IMG/VR virus record: IMGVR_UViG_3300025769_000461
Location: 1-32,890 of that record
DNA from: a virus
Strand: one strand, 5' to 3'
Length of the DNA: 32,890 bases
Shown here: positions 1 to 6,736 of the stretch, piece by piece
Position numbering within the stretch: position 1 is the stretch's first letter
Layout of the letters: each line of letters begins with the position of its first letter
Translations under genes and position numbers: made by a program
The notes under the pieces: model-generated
The model's input: only the letters and a program-made list of their open reading frames with translations
Told to the model about the DNA's origin: nothing
The model's database searches: none

Positions 1-1
1 A

Positions 2-100
2 AAGGCTAATGACGGCATGGTTGAACATGTCAGAGATTGGCGCATTGCCAAGGTTGACCTATCAACCAAGCCAAACTTTACCGCAGCCATTAACGCGTAA
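2..100 (+). CDS. C-terminal fragment of an unidentified protein
   Basis: An open frame enters from the left edge and ends at TAA 98-100, giving 32 residues ending KPNFTAAINA. No start is visible, so the gene begins outside the window. It is followed after 30 bases by a gene on the same strand with a good GGAGG site, consistent with one early operon. The fragment is too short to assign a family. It could be a chance frame, but its position at the head of a compact run of same-strand genes favours a real 3' end. Confidence 0.5.
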   Translation, partial: KANDGMVEHVRDWRIAKVDLSTKPNFTAAINA

Positions 101-130
101 CAGCACAACAAAACCTTGGAGGGTTAAACC

Positions 131-667
131 ATGCAATACAAATACAATGATATAAAAGAAGTCTTGACCGATTGGTTGGACGAAACAAAAAACCATCAAG
201 GCGCAGACTTTGCCGATTATGTGAACAAGTTAGTTAATGATGGCGAGTTGCATCACGAAGTCTATAACACAGACTATTTTATCATCGGCACATATCAAGC
301 AACTCAATGGATGGGCAGCGAAGCTTTCCACATCATTGGCCTAATAAAAGACTATGAACAAGACAATTTTGGCGAAGTCTTAACAGACTTATCTTGCCCA
401 GAACGTGTTGTGAATATGTATGCCTACATCGTAGGCGAGGAAGTTATCAGCGACTTTATCAACAACGAGTGGGACGCTGGTGAACACGAAGAAGAACCAG
501 AAGCAGAACAGCCGGAACTTGTCGAAGGTGTGCATTACTTAAAAGCAGAACGCGAGGCCAACAGTGATTGGATGCTAAAGATTACAACACCGCGCAAAGA
601 TTGGCCATCAAACTGGAAAGACCTTTTGTTGATGGTTGACGGCGCTTTGATAAAGCAGGGAGGCTAA
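131..667 (+). CDS. Hypothetical early phage protein, 178 aa
   Basis: The ATG follows TTGGAGGG at a normal distance, and the frame is open for 178 codons. The protein is acidic, with an EHEEEPEAEQPE linker near residues 118-129 that separates an N-terminal domain from a short C-terminal segment rich in Trp and Lys. No catalytic motif, signal peptide or membrane segment is evident. It is the first complete gene of a run of small same-strand genes and stops 2 bases before the next start. I do not recognise the family. Role in early takeover or regulation is only a guess from position. Confidence 0.75.
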   Translation: MQYKYNDIKEVLTDWLDETKNHQGADFADYVNKLVNDGELHHEVYNTDYFIIGTYQATQWMGSEAFHIIGLIKDYEQDNFGEVLTDLSCPERVVNMYAYIVGEEVISDFINNEWDAGEHEEEPEAEQPELVEGVHYLKAEREANSDWMLKITTPRKDWPSNWKDLLLMVDGALIKQGG

Positions 668-669
668 CA

Positions 670-879
670 ATGTTCATGCAATCAGAAGCTTTTGAAGCAG
701 ATTACTACAAGGGTTGGCTTATCCTAACAGATAAGACCATCACCAAAAATTATTGCATCCAGTTAAAAGACACCAAGACAGGCCGCAACATAACCCGCAA
801 GCATTTCAAGCAATCAATAGACCTTGTGGGATTTGATAAGGCCTGCAGCACGTTCAAGAAATTATCAGTGGAGGCATAG
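670..879 (+). CDS. Hypothetical small protein, 69 aa
   Basis: The start is supported by GGGAGG at 658-663, which lies within the end of the previous gene. The protein is mixed and slightly basic, with a predicted beta-rich N-terminal half (YKGWLILTDKTITKNYCIQL) and a helical C-terminus. It has no membrane segment or recognisable motif. It is tightly packed between neighbours in the early cluster, which supports it being a real gene. Function unknown. Confidence 0.65.
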   Translation: MFMQSEAFEADYYKGWLILTDKTITKNYCIQLKDTKTGRNITRKHFKQSIDLVGFDKACSTFKKLSVEA

Positions 880-882
880 ACA

Positions 883-1050
883 ATGGCTAACAAGCTAATA
901 ATAGGCCTTGGCCTTTTCATGGTCTTATTTGCATCAAGCATGCAAGACCCACCACACAACCAAATGTCAGACGCAGCATTTGCCTTGCAGATATGCCTGC
1001 TAATAGCTGGCATGGGGCTGGCTGTTTATGGCGCAAGACGCAGCAAGTAA
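883..1050 (+). CDS. Small two-TM membrane protein, 55 aa
   Basis: The ATG lies 4 bases after the previous stop and is preceded by GTGGAGG at 869-875. The 55 residues form two hydrophobic segments, about 5-19 (LIIGLGLFMVLFASS) and 32-50 (AFALQICLLIAGMGLAVYG), separated by a short polar loop with QDPPHNQ, and end in a basic ARRSK tail. This is a helical hairpin of the inner membrane. Such proteins in early phage regions can be inhibitors or exclusion factors, but nothing here shows which. Holin function is unlikely, because the lysis genes lie elsewhere. Confidence 0.65.
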   Translation: MANKLIIGLGLFMVLFASSMQDPPHNQMSDAAFALQICLLIAGMGLAVYGARRSK

Positions 1051-1135
1051 AACAAAGGCAACAACCAATACCATTGACGGCCAAAGGGCTGTCAGTGGCC
1101 TTTAAATCGCTATTAAACCTATGGAGGGCTAAACA

Positions 1136-1423
1136 ATGAAAAACGTGGACGGGCTAAGCGCCTTTGCATTTACCAGCAGCTTTATCGGCAGTGTGCTAGG
1201 CGGGGCAGTCGCAACAAGCCAAGAACCATTTACCGCGCATTGGACTGGTAAGGTCTTGGACATAATGACCGACAACGACAGCAGCATTGACTACGTTTGC
1301 AAGCTGTCACTATCAGAGAAAGGCAAGCCGACAATGTGGGTTTGTGATGGAATGATAGACGAAAAAGCCATGTATGCCTTGATAGGCTATGCAACATATC
1401 ACGACATTGAATTGGAGAAATAG
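1136..1423 (+). CDS. Hypothetical early protein, 95 aa
   Basis: A strong TGGAGGGC site at 1122-1129 precedes the ATG. The N-terminal 26 residues are Ala/Gly/Ser rich and hydrophobic (FAFTSSFIGSVLGGAVATS), perhaps a weak membrane or signal-like segment, although the N-terminus lacks basic residues. The rest is a compact domain with two Cys (about residues 55 and 70). Upstream lies 85 bases without a gene. The next gene starts 3 bases after its stop. Family not recognised. Confidence 0.65.
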   Translation: MKNVDGLSAFAFTSSFIGSVLGGAVATSQEPFTAHWTGKVLDIMTDNDSSIDYVCKLSLSEKGKPTMWVCDGMIDEKAMYALIGYATYHDIELEK

Positions 1424-1426
1424 ACA

Positions 1427-1735
1427 ATGGCAAGTAATGCAATAATAGACTTCGATAGCAGAGAAATAACTTTTGAAGCTTTTGAAAAGATTTTCAAGCT
1501 AGACAAAACCTTCGTCGGCTCTGAAAACTACCTTGGATTAGCCTATTTCTGGGCTTATGGATACCGCCACTATTTGCGGGATTGCACCATGGCAAAGCGG
1601 AGAAAGATTCACAAAAAATGGTTGCAGGCTGGCCTAGACCTAACAGGCATCAGCGACCAGCATCTAAACATCATCAAGACGGTTCTTGATGGTGTGACAC
1701 TGCCAACAGGCATAACAGTAGAGAAAGGGGTTTAA
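1427..1735 (+). CDS. Hypothetical early protein, 102 aa
   Basis: The ATG is preceded by TTGGAGAAAT within the previous gene's end. The protein has an aromatic-rich centre (ENYLGLAYFWAYGYRHYL) followed by a basic stretch AKRRKIHKKW near residues 55-64, which could bind nucleic acid. No known motif is visible. It is followed directly by the next gene, whose ATG begins 2 bases after this stop. I cannot assign a function. Confidence 0.65.
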   Translation: MASNAIIDFDSREITFEAFEKIFKLDKTFVGSENYLGLAYFWAYGYRHYLRDCTMAKRRKIHKKWLQAGLDLTGISDQHLNIIKTVLDGVTLPTGITVEKGV

Positions 1736-1736
1736 A

Positions 1737-1961
1737 ATGTACCTAGTATTCCACCGCGTAAAATTCACCACCAACATAGCAGAGCAAACTAGCTATCAAG
1801 ATGACTGGCAATTGTGCGAGACAATCGAAGAAGCAAGGCGCCAAGTTGGTATCGTTCAAAACATACATGGAGAAAGCCTAGACTCATGGGGCATTGGCAA
1901 CATCATGGACGCATCCGAAGCCTTATGGCTTGATAAAAAACCTATGGGCTTGGAGGACTAG
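1737..1961 (+). CDS. Hypothetical early protein, 74 aa
   Basis: A GAGAAAGGGG sequence precedes the ATG at a suitable distance. The protein is soluble and acidic, with a beta-strand-like start (MYLVFHRVKF) and the stretch SWGIGNIMDASEALW near residues 50-64. No catalytic motif is seen. It sits between a gene of unknown function and an XRE regulator, with 3 bases to the latter's TTG start. Family not recognised. Confidence 0.65.
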   Translation: MYLVFHRVKFTTNIAEQTSYQDDWQLCETIEEARRQVGIVQNIHGESLDSWGIGNIMDASEALWLDKKPMGLED

Positions 1962-1964
1962 CCA

Positions 1965-2138
1965 TTGACACCGCAAGAACTGAGAGAAAGGCGCGAGTTT
2001 CTTGGCTATACGCAGCAATCATTTGCTGAAAGGCTAGGTCTGTCGCGTAGAACCATTCAAGCCTATGAACTAGGCGAAACAAGCATACCCAAGGTCTTGA
2101 AAATGGCCTTGGAAACAATCGAACTTGAGGAGAAATAA
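1965..2138 (+). CDS. XRE-type helix-turn-helix regulator, 57 aa (TTG start)
   Basis: This protein is a minimal Cro/CI-type DNA-binding domain. Residues 4-40 hold the pattern LRERREFLGYTQQSFAERLG followed by SRRTIQAYELGE, the classical helix-turn-helix with Gln/Gly/Ser in the expected places. There is no effector domain, so it resembles Cro-like repressors. The start is TTG 1965-1967, chosen because GGAGG at 1952-1956 lies 8 bases upstream and no ATG is available. It ends 20 bases before a cluster of ATGCTTAAC repeats, which are candidate operator sites for it. It may switch the downstream nuclease gene or the early operon. A second XRE protein lies at 4511-4720. Confidence 0.82.
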   Translation: MTPQELRERREFLGYTQQSFAERLGLSRRTIQAYELGETSIPKVLKMALETIELEEK

Positions 2139-2335
2139 ATAAAAGAGAAATGGGTGCTATGCTTAACAAGTTATGCTTAACAAGTTTGGCACCCTTTTCT
2201 TTTTGCAATAGGTTCTTGGGTTGCAAAACAAGTAATGCTTAACTTGTTATGCTTAACACCGCTAATGCGGATTATATAAAAATCCAAAAACCTGTCAACC
2301 ACAAACTTATAAAGCATTGAAAAGGAGGGTTTCAC
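2139..2335. promoter_or_regulatory. Repeat-rich control region with four ATGCTTAAC sites
   Basis: No gene fits in these 197 bases. ATGCTTAAC occurs four times in the same orientation, at 2159-2167, 2173-2181, 2235-2243 and 2249-2257, as two pairs each with a 14-base period. The third copy lies in a 20-base imperfect palindrome at 2228-2247 with arms ACAAGT/ACTTGT. The first pair is enclosed by GGGTGC and GCACCC (2152-2157, 2189-2194) followed by a T-rich tract, which could also act as a terminator for the upstream operon. ATTATATAAAA at 2271-2281 is a possible -10 element for the next gene, whose AAGGAGGG lies just before 2336. The likely role is an operator for an XRE regulator; this is inference. 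Confidence 0.6.
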
Positions 2336-3148
2336 ATGCAGATAATCACACGCAAAGAAGCAAAAGAGAAAGGGCTGTCGCGCTACTTTACAGGGGAACC
2401 ATGCAAGCGTGGGCATATTGATGAAAGGCGCACTAATAGCGGCGATTGTGTCGAGTGTTTTTATTTAAGATATTGGGGTGATAGGGAAAGACCCAAAAAA
2501 ATAAAGGTGCCGGAACATCTGCAGCAATATCTAATAACAAGAAAGCAAGCAATATTAACTGGGCAAAAAACTTATTTCACGGGGCAGCCCTGCAAGCGCA
2601 ATCATGTTGCTAGTAGGTTCGTATCAAGTTCAGACTGCGTTATGTGCAACAGAGAAAAATCCCCTTGGAAAGAATGTTGCAACAAGTATGCTTATCGCTC
2701 AACAAAAGAACATAGAGACAAGCAACAAAGTGAGTACAGAAAAACTAACGCAAAGAAAGCGGTGCAAAGGGCTTCTTTATGGGCAAAAAATAATAGAGAA
2801 AGACGCAAAGAAATAGCAGAAGAATACAGGCGGCGAAACCCAGACGTTGTAAAACAACGTTCCACGCTTAGTCGCGCAATGAGGCGTAGACAGACATTGA
2901 AAAACTTAACTAGCGAACATTTTACTCACATTTATAACGAGTCTGCAAGGTTAACGAAAGAAACAGGGATACAGTATCACGTTGACCACTACTACCCACT
3001 AAGGGGTAAAACAATCTGCGGCCTAAACGTACCTTGGAATCTACAAATCATTACGGCAGAAGAAAACCTAGCCAAAGGCAATAAGATGCCAGAGGAGTTT
3101 TATGGCCCTAATCACACAATGAGTCAGCCGCTATCATTAGCCATGTAG
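2336..3148 (+). CDS. HNH endonuclease with two N-terminal zinc knuckles
   Basis: The C-terminal domain (about 205-250) carries the HNH pattern: H215, D217, H218, P221-L222, then the loop NVPWNLQ (231-237), N244 and N249. This is typical of phage HNH nucleases that nick or cut double-stranded DNA with one metal ion. The N-terminus holds an internal duplication, [17 protein letters not shown] (4-27) and [17 protein letters not shown] (67-90), each giving a C-x3-H...C-x2-C zinc site (C23/H27/C38/C41 and C86/H90/C101/C104). A basic helical linker joins the parts (110-190). The start has an AAGGAGGG site. The 3' end overlaps the convergent nuclease gene by 41 bases. A free-standing homing endonuclease is the main alternative to a packaging-associated role. 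Confidence 0.85.
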   Translation: MQIITRKEAKEKGLSRYFTGEPCKRGHIDERRTNSGDCVECFYLRYWGDRERPKKIKVPEHLQQYLITRKQAILTGQKTYFTGQPCKRNHVASRFVSSSDCVMCNREKSPWKECCNKYAYRSTKEHRDKQQSEYRKTNAKKAVQRASLWAKNNRERRKEIAEEYRRRNPDVVKQRSTLSRAMRRRQTLKNLTSEHFTHIYNESARLTKETGIQYHVDHYYPLRGKTICGLNVPWNLQIITAEENLAKGNKMPEEFYGPNHTMSQPLSLAM

Positions 3149-3518
3149 AGAAAGGCACAATCATGGTGGCGTCTTTGCCGGCATAATCAGGGCTCACACT
3201 CGACAGATAGATAACACAGACCACAGGCTGCCGGTCATATTTGTAAATAAGAACAGGTTGGGTGCCAGTTGCTAACGCAGCGGTAACTACCTGTTCCCAC
3301 CATTCCCGCTTATAGTAAATAGAACCATGGCTGTTGTATCGCTTACACTCGATTGTCCATCCTGGAAAACCAATCAAGTCACCGTGGTCACTAGCCCTAT
3401 ACTGTTCCAAATCCCGCTTCACCTCAATGTCATAGCCCGTGAACTCTTGAATCCACTGGTTGATTTTAGTGGCACATTCTCTTTCAAAGCTGGCACCTTT
3501 ATTACGACTGTTTGTCAT
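3108..3518 (-). CDS. PD-(D/E)XK nuclease, Holliday-junction-resolvase-like
   Basis: Numbered from the ATG at 3518, the motif residues are E12 (GASFERE), D47 (HGDLIG) and E57-x-K59 (IECKR), the metal-binding core of the PD-(D/E)XK fold. The length (136 aa) and spacing fit small phage resolvase-like enzymes. A GTG at 3527 would add three residues, but the ATG forms an ATGA overlap with the stop of the upstream gene and has GGGGAG in front, so it is preferred. It is the last gene of the repressor operon and overlaps the HNH gene tail to tail. It could resolve branched DNA or act in defence; substrate is not determined. Confidence 0.78.
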   Translation of the reverse strand: MTNSRNKGASFERECATKINQWIQEFTGYDIEVKRDLEQYRASDHGDLIGFPGWTIECKRYNSHGSIYYKREWWEQVVTAALATGTQPVLIYKYDRQPVVCVIYLSSVSPDYAGKDATMIVPFSTWLMIAADSLCD

Positions 3519-4339
3519 CCTGTACACTCCCCGCCATCAGCTTGGCAAAAGTAATCTGTCTCATCAAACACCCAATCCTGTTGACGCTCAACAAACTCAA
3601 CTAAACTAGCCATATCTCTCTTGCGTTCAAAGCGATTGTCTAATCTTTTCTCTGCATCAATCCACCATTGCGCTAACTCTGGGTGTTCCCGCGCCATCAT
3701 AGCAAGAGTTGCCTCGCTTTTGAGAAAACAGAAATCACAGTTGCCCTTCATGGTTTTACCATTGTGCATAGGTAGTCTTAAATCAAAAGGTTGCTGCATC
3801 CAGAAATCCTCGACATCGCGCTTGGTCTTGCCAGCATCACCTAATGGATAAAACAATTCTACATTGCCATCCTCTTTTTTGTTAAGGCGGCGGGGTTCAT
3901 CCGCCCTAATACCAACAGCGTTTTTCCATCGCTTCCAACCCAATGACTTCAAATACTTCTGACCTGTTTGCATTTTCAACACACCAGTGCAAAAACGAAA
4001 CCTTGCGTTAGGCAGCCTGCCGTACTTGTCAATCAGCTTGTCAAATGGTTCACCGTTACGGCTGCAACTGTTATGATTTACAATCTTAAAGTAGTTTTTG
4101 TTATCGCCTACTATGTCATACTCAAGCCACACTATAGGCACGTTCCATTTTTCAGAAACCTCTTGCACAAAATCCAAGGTCTGCGGCATTTCTCTGCCAG
4201 TGTTTTGGAACGCAACAACCGCGCTGTCAGGCAGCCCATCGTTAGCTTCCAATATTTTATACAGCATATAAGCTGACGTTCTGCCCCCAGAAAAACTAAT
4301 TTGCACGTTACCTTCTGGCAGAAGAAACGGATTGGTCAA
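3515..4339 (-). CDS. PAPS-reductase-like / N-type ATP pyrophosphatase family protein
   Basis: The PP-loop SFSGGRTS at residues 15-22 identifies the adenine nucleotide alpha-hydrolase family that includes PAPS reductase and DndC. Six cysteines stand out: C92, C117 (RFCTG), C201 and C204 (GNCDFC), C265 and C272. These could hold an iron-sulfur cluster or zinc, more like DndC-type or phage CysH-like proteins than a classical CysH. The start is TTG, overlapping the previous stop as TTGA, with TGGAG upstream. It is embedded in the repressor operon between a zinc protein and a nuclease. Possible roles are sulfur metabolism, nucleic-acid thiolation or defence. The fold assignment is firm; the reaction is not. 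Confidence 0.82.
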   Translation of the reverse strand: MTNPFLLPEGNVQISFSGGRTSAYMLYKILEANDGLPDSAVVAFQNTGREMPQTLDFVQEVSEKWNVPIVWLEYDIVGDNKNYFKIVNHNSCSRNGEPFDKLIDKYGRLPNARFRFCTGVLKMQTGQKYLKSLGWKRWKNAVGIRADEPRRLNKKEDGNVELFYPLGDAGKTKRDVEDFWMQQPFDLRLPMHNGKTMKGNCDFCFLKSEATLAMMAREHPELAQWWIDAEKRLDNRFERKRDMASLVEFVERQQDWVFDETDYFCQADGGECTG

Positions 4340-4551
4340 TGTTCAAACTCCACATGGATGAGAAACTCGGCTGCATCTTCTTCATGCACCTCACCGTCAC
4401 CGTCACAGAACTCACAAGTCTGCATGATACCCTTGATAAAGCCGCCGTTGGAGTGGTCAATTACCTCGACCTCAACCTCATACTCGCCGGCACCTCCACA
4501 GTCAGGACAATTAACGTAGTCGCTGGGAGTGGTGTTGTTCGTAGAAGTCAT
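4336..4551 (-). CDS. DnaJ-type zinc-finger small protein, 71 aa
   Basis: Two CxxCxGxG-like motifs, NCPDCGGAGEYE (14-25) and TCEFCDGDGEVH (45-56), form one DnaJ-style cysteine-rich zinc site with a 20-residue acidic/beta insert between them. There is no J domain, so it is a lone zinc module as often found in phages. It overlaps the repressor gene by 41 bases and the PAPS-reductase-like gene by 4. Possible roles are a metal-binding adaptor or redox partner for the next gene product, which is inference from coupling only. Confidence 0.75.
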   Translation of the reverse strand: MTSTNNTTPSDYVNCPDCGGAGEYEVEVEVIDHSNGGFIKGIMQTCEFCDGDGEVHEEDAAEFLIHVEFEH

Positions 4552-4720
4552 TAGCTTTTACCTTTCCATCTGTTGCTAAAGAAATACGCCGCATGGTTTC
4601 AGGCGTAGGGAAACGCTGGTTAGATAGTATGCGTGACACAGCAGAGACAGACAAGCCAGACTTCTTGGCGAACCGTCTTATGCTAAGCCCTTGTTCTTTA
4701 ATGTAATCCTGTAAATACAT
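4511..4720 (-). CDS. XRE/Cro-type repressor, 69 aa
   Basis: Residues 2-45 form a complete helix-turn-helix domain, with IRRFAKKSGLSVSAVSRILS at about 14-33 as the helix pair. The protein has no cleavable C-terminal domain, so it is Cro-like or a short CI-like repressor. It heads a leftward four-gene operon and faces the recombination operon that starts rightward at 4825. Promoters for both directions overlap at 4721-4769. The predicted leftward start of transcription coincides with its ATG, so its message may be leaderless. It is the best candidate for the lysis-lysogeny switch protein. Confidence 0.85.
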   Translation of the reverse strand: MYLQDYIKEQGLSIRRFAKKSGLSVSAVSRILSNQRFPTPETMRRISLATDGKVKANDFYEQHHSQRLR

Positions 4721-4723
4721 AAA

Positions 4724-4742
4724 AACACCATATATCAGTGTT
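4724..4742. promoter_or_regulatory. Candidate operator, AACAC-N9-GTGTT
   Basis: A perfect inverted repeat, AACAC and GTGTT, is separated by CATATATCA. It covers the predicted leftward -10 region and ends on the first bases of the rightward -35 TTGACA. Its position directly before a small XRE repressor gene makes it the natural autoregulatory site. Arms of only 5 bases make the call moderate. Confidence 0.55.
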
Positions 4743-4755
4743 GACAGGTTGGCAA
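4727..4755 (-). promoter_or_regulatory. Leftward promoter for the repressor operon
   Basis: On the minus strand TTGCCA (4755-4750) and TATGGT (4732-4727) are separated by 17 bases. Transcription would start at about 4720, the A of the repressor ATG, giving a leaderless message as known for lambda cI from PRM. No Shine-Dalgarno sequence could be placed between this promoter and the ATG. The match to consensus is moderate. Confidence 0.45.
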
Positions 4756-4769
4756 TGGGTTGTTAAAAC
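4741..4769 (+). promoter_or_regulatory. Rightward early promoter for the recombination operon
   Basis: TTGACA at 4741-4746 is a consensus -35. TTAAAA at 4763-4768 (16-base spacer) or TAAAAC at 4764-4769 (17-base spacer) serves as -10. Transcription would start near 4775 and leave a leader of about 50 bases before the ATG at 4825. The -35 abuts the inverted repeat at 4724-4742, so a bound repressor would block it. Confidence 0.6.
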
Positions 4770-4824
4770 AGAGTTGAGAGGTGGCGGGATTCCGACTGCC
4801 GCTGCCTCTCACATGGAGGGTCAA

Positions 4825-5721
4825 ATGGAATACGAAATACCAGACTATCGGAAAGAGTTTGGCTGTTATCACAACAGCGCATCAGGTGGTACGCAATCCA
4901 CTTATGAAAACCTGTTCAAACTATACATCCGCAAAGAATATAAAATGCAGTTCCCTATGTCAGCCAAGCCAAGGGCAGGGCAGATAGTACAGCAGGGCTG
5001 CGACCATTACTTTGGGCTACATGATTACTCGCCGGTTAGAGGGCCGCAAGAAGGCATGACGCTAGGCGAGGCCGTAAGGCATGCAATGACAGAGTATATG
5101 CAGTACAAACCTATCACTTGGGATGGCGGCAAGGACATGGAAGTCTTTGAAGCTTGCAAAGAAGTAATCCCAGAGATGATAGGCCACGCAGTCAAAGGCA
5201 CCGAAGAATACTTTGGTAAGAATGTAGAACTTGTTGGTGAATACCAGCGGGTTTTTAAAGATGACAGGCTAGACATACCAACCATTATGTTCTTGGACTA
5301 TGCGGATGACACAAGGCAGATTGACCTAAAGTGCAGCTTGCCAATGGCTAACCCCTTAAAAAAAGATGGCACTAGAACCTGGCGTATACCTAAACCAAAG
5401 ACTGAACCTACCTGGAATCAGGTAGCTCAGCAGGCCGTGTATTGGAAAGGCACCGGCCTAGTGCCGGCCTTGTTGTTTGTTACAGGTGAGGGCTACAACC
5501 TATGCACACCTGATAACTGCGATATGCTGAAGCCTGACGCATTAGAAGATGCTTATGAAAGAATTGTGCAGCGTTGGTTGACAATACAAAACCTAATGAA
5601 AGCTGCGCATGGCAACTGGAAAACTTTATTTGGCATGGTTGCACCTGACTTTGCAGAGATAGCGCAGCGTCACGGGCCTGAGATACTTGAGATTGCTAAA
5701 CAAACTTGGAGGGTTGAATGA
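4825..5721 (+). CDS. RecB/Cas4-type PD-(D/E)XK exonuclease
   Basis: Numbered from the ATG at 4825, the nuclease core is H61, E139, D158 (IMFLDY), D167-x-K169 (IDLK) and the QxxxY motif Q202-Y206, the pattern of RecB-family nucleases. The product (298 aa) is expected to resect double-stranded ends 5' to 3' and feed the annealing protein encoded at 6047. The open frame extends back to a GTG at 4738, but this overlaps the promoter. GGAGGG at 4815-4820 directly precedes the ATG at 4825, so that start is preferred. Its stop overlaps the next ATG (ATGA). Together with the annealing and SSB-like proteins it forms a lambda Red-like recombination module. Confidence 0.85.
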   Translation: MEYEIPDYRKEFGCYHNSASGGTQSTYENLFKLYIRKEYKMQFPMSAKPRAGQIVQQGCDHYFGLHDYSPVRGPQEGMTLGEAVRHAMTEYMQYKPITWDGGKDMEVFEACKEVIPEMIGHAVKGTEEYFGKNVELVGEYQRVFKDDRLDIPTIMFLDYADDTRQIDLKCSLPMANPLKKDGTRTWRIPKPKTEPTWNQVAQQAVYWKGTGLVPALLFVTGEGYNLCTPDNCDMLKPDALEDAYERIVQRWLTIQNLMKAAHGNWKTLFGMVAPDFAEIAQRHGPEILEIAKQTWRVE

Positions 5722-5885
5722 GGACACCGACTAAACAGCAAATAATAGACGCACTTAAAGTGCCGGAGATTAACGATAAAACTGACTCGATGGGCAGGGT
5801 TGTAAGGAAAAACAACTACTCACAATCTGCCGTACTTAAAAAAGATATGGCTGGAAAACCTAAAGGGAAGGGTAAATATGACTGA
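5718..5885 (+). CDS. Small basic protein of unknown function, 55 aa
   Basis: The ATG overlaps the exonuclease stop (ATGA) with GGAGGG upstream at 5708-5713. The product begins MRTPTKQQIIDALKVPEIND and ends in a Lys/Gly tail (KPKGKGKYD). It contains no Cys and no membrane segment. Its stop overlaps the next gene by 8 bases. The coupling to exonuclease and annealing protein suggests an accessory DNA-binding role, but no family is recognised. Confidence 0.65.
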   Translation: MRTPTKQQIIDALKVPEINDKTDSMGRVVRKNNYSQSAVLKKDMAGKPKGKGKYD

Positions 5886-6054
5886 GGTAGAACAGGAACA
5901 TGCGCAAGCAATTGACTTCACACAAGAGAGATTGAAGCGCATAGAGAGAGATATGGCACACATGCAAAAAGAGTTAGACGAACTCAAGACTATGCTTGCG
6001 TCATTCATGAAAGCAATAACCGATTACAATGATGAGGTAGATGAAGATGAGTGA
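5878..6054 (+). CDS. Short coiled-coil protein, 58 aa
   Basis: The ATG follows AAAGGGAAGGG at a good distance. Residues 15-48 form a heptad-like amphipathic helix (RLKRIERDMAHMQKELDELK), which predicts a coiled-coil dimer, and the tail is acidic (NDEVDEDE). It overlaps both neighbours in the recombination operon. No enzyme motif is present. A scaffold or modulator of the recombination proteins is possible but unproven. Confidence 0.65.
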   Translation: MTEVEQEHAQAIDFTQERLKRIERDMAHMQKELDELKTMLASFMKAITDYNDEVDEDE

Positions 6055-6736
6055 TTTAACACAAGCTATGACGGTGGTGGCTGATTACTACAAAGACCAC
6101 GCCATCAAGCAAAAGGGTGGCAAGATGTATCTGCAAGTAGTGCATCGTGTCGAGGCGTTTCGCCGTGTACTTGGCGCTGAGTACGGTGTTGATACTAAAA
6201 TTATTGTGGATGATGGGCATCGTGTAGTGGTCAAAGCTATAATCACAAACAAGGATGGCATCACAGTTGGTTCTGGCATGGCCGAAGAAATAAGAGGGCA
6301 AGGCCATGTCAATACAACTTCTGCCTTGGAAAATGCAGAAACGTCTGCTATAGGAAGGGCTTTGGCAAGCCTTGGTTTGTCAGGCGGTGAGTACGCATCT
6401 GCTAATGAAATGGATGCAGTGCCACGCAAAGCAGAGAATATCAAACAGAATCAGGCGGTGGCTGTCGAGCAAGACCCTCCAAGTAAGGCTCCGGCCCCGC
6501 CTGAGCCACCCAAAGAAATGACCCGTGAAGAACTTGATGAGAAGCACGACAAAGGTGTCTGGCAAGACATGAAGTCTCGCTTGCGTCAAATGAAGCATGT
6601 CAATAATGTTCATACTCTTTTTGAGTCTATGAAGCCTAAGATACAAGAAATTAAACAACGTAATCCAGAGGCAGCGCAGCACATCGTTAAGCTGTTTCTT
6701 GATGCAGAAGATAAATTAACAACAGGAGAAGCATAA
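6047..6736 (+). CDS. ERF/Rad52-like single-strand annealing protein
   Basis: The conserved segment around residues 90-111 (TSALENAETSAIGRALASLG) is the hallmark of a phage single-strand annealing protein group related to ERF/Rad52. It promotes annealing of complementary single strands during recombination and concatemer formation. The C-terminal third is a Pro/Glu-rich linker (PPSKAPAPPEPPKEMTREEL) followed by helices. An in-frame ATG at 6041 exists, but GAGG at 6034-6037 lies 9 bases before the ATG at 6047 and only 3 before 6041, so 6047 is preferred. It is placed between an exonuclease and an SSB-like gene, as expected for a Red-like system. Confidence 0.82.
   Translation: MSDLTQAMTVVADYYKDHAIKQKGGKMYLQVVHRVEAFRRVLGAEYGVDTKIIVDDGHRVVVKAIITNKDGITVGSGMAEEIRGQGHVNTTSALENAETSAIGRALASLGLSGGEYASANEMDAVPRKAENIKQNQAVAVEQDPPSKAPAPPEPPKEMTREELDEKHDKGVWQDMKSRLRQMKHVNNVHTLFESMKPKIQEIKQRNPEAAQHIVKLFLDAEDKLTTGEA

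Noticed and set aside
1079-1100. GGCCA...TGGCC hairpin followed by TTT in the 1051-1135 gap
   Set aside because: The stem is only 5 bp and the T-run 3 bases, and no good promoter pair is present. Too weak to call terminator or promoter.
3515-4339. Calling the PP-loop protein a plain CysH metabolic gene
   Set aside because: The cysteine pattern and its position in the repressor operon do not match a simple sulfate-assimilation role, so only the fold family is stated.
4738-4824. Upstream extension of the exonuclease from GTG 4738
   Set aside because: The extension covers the -35, the -10 and the predicted leader. The ATG at 4825 has a strong GGAGGG site.
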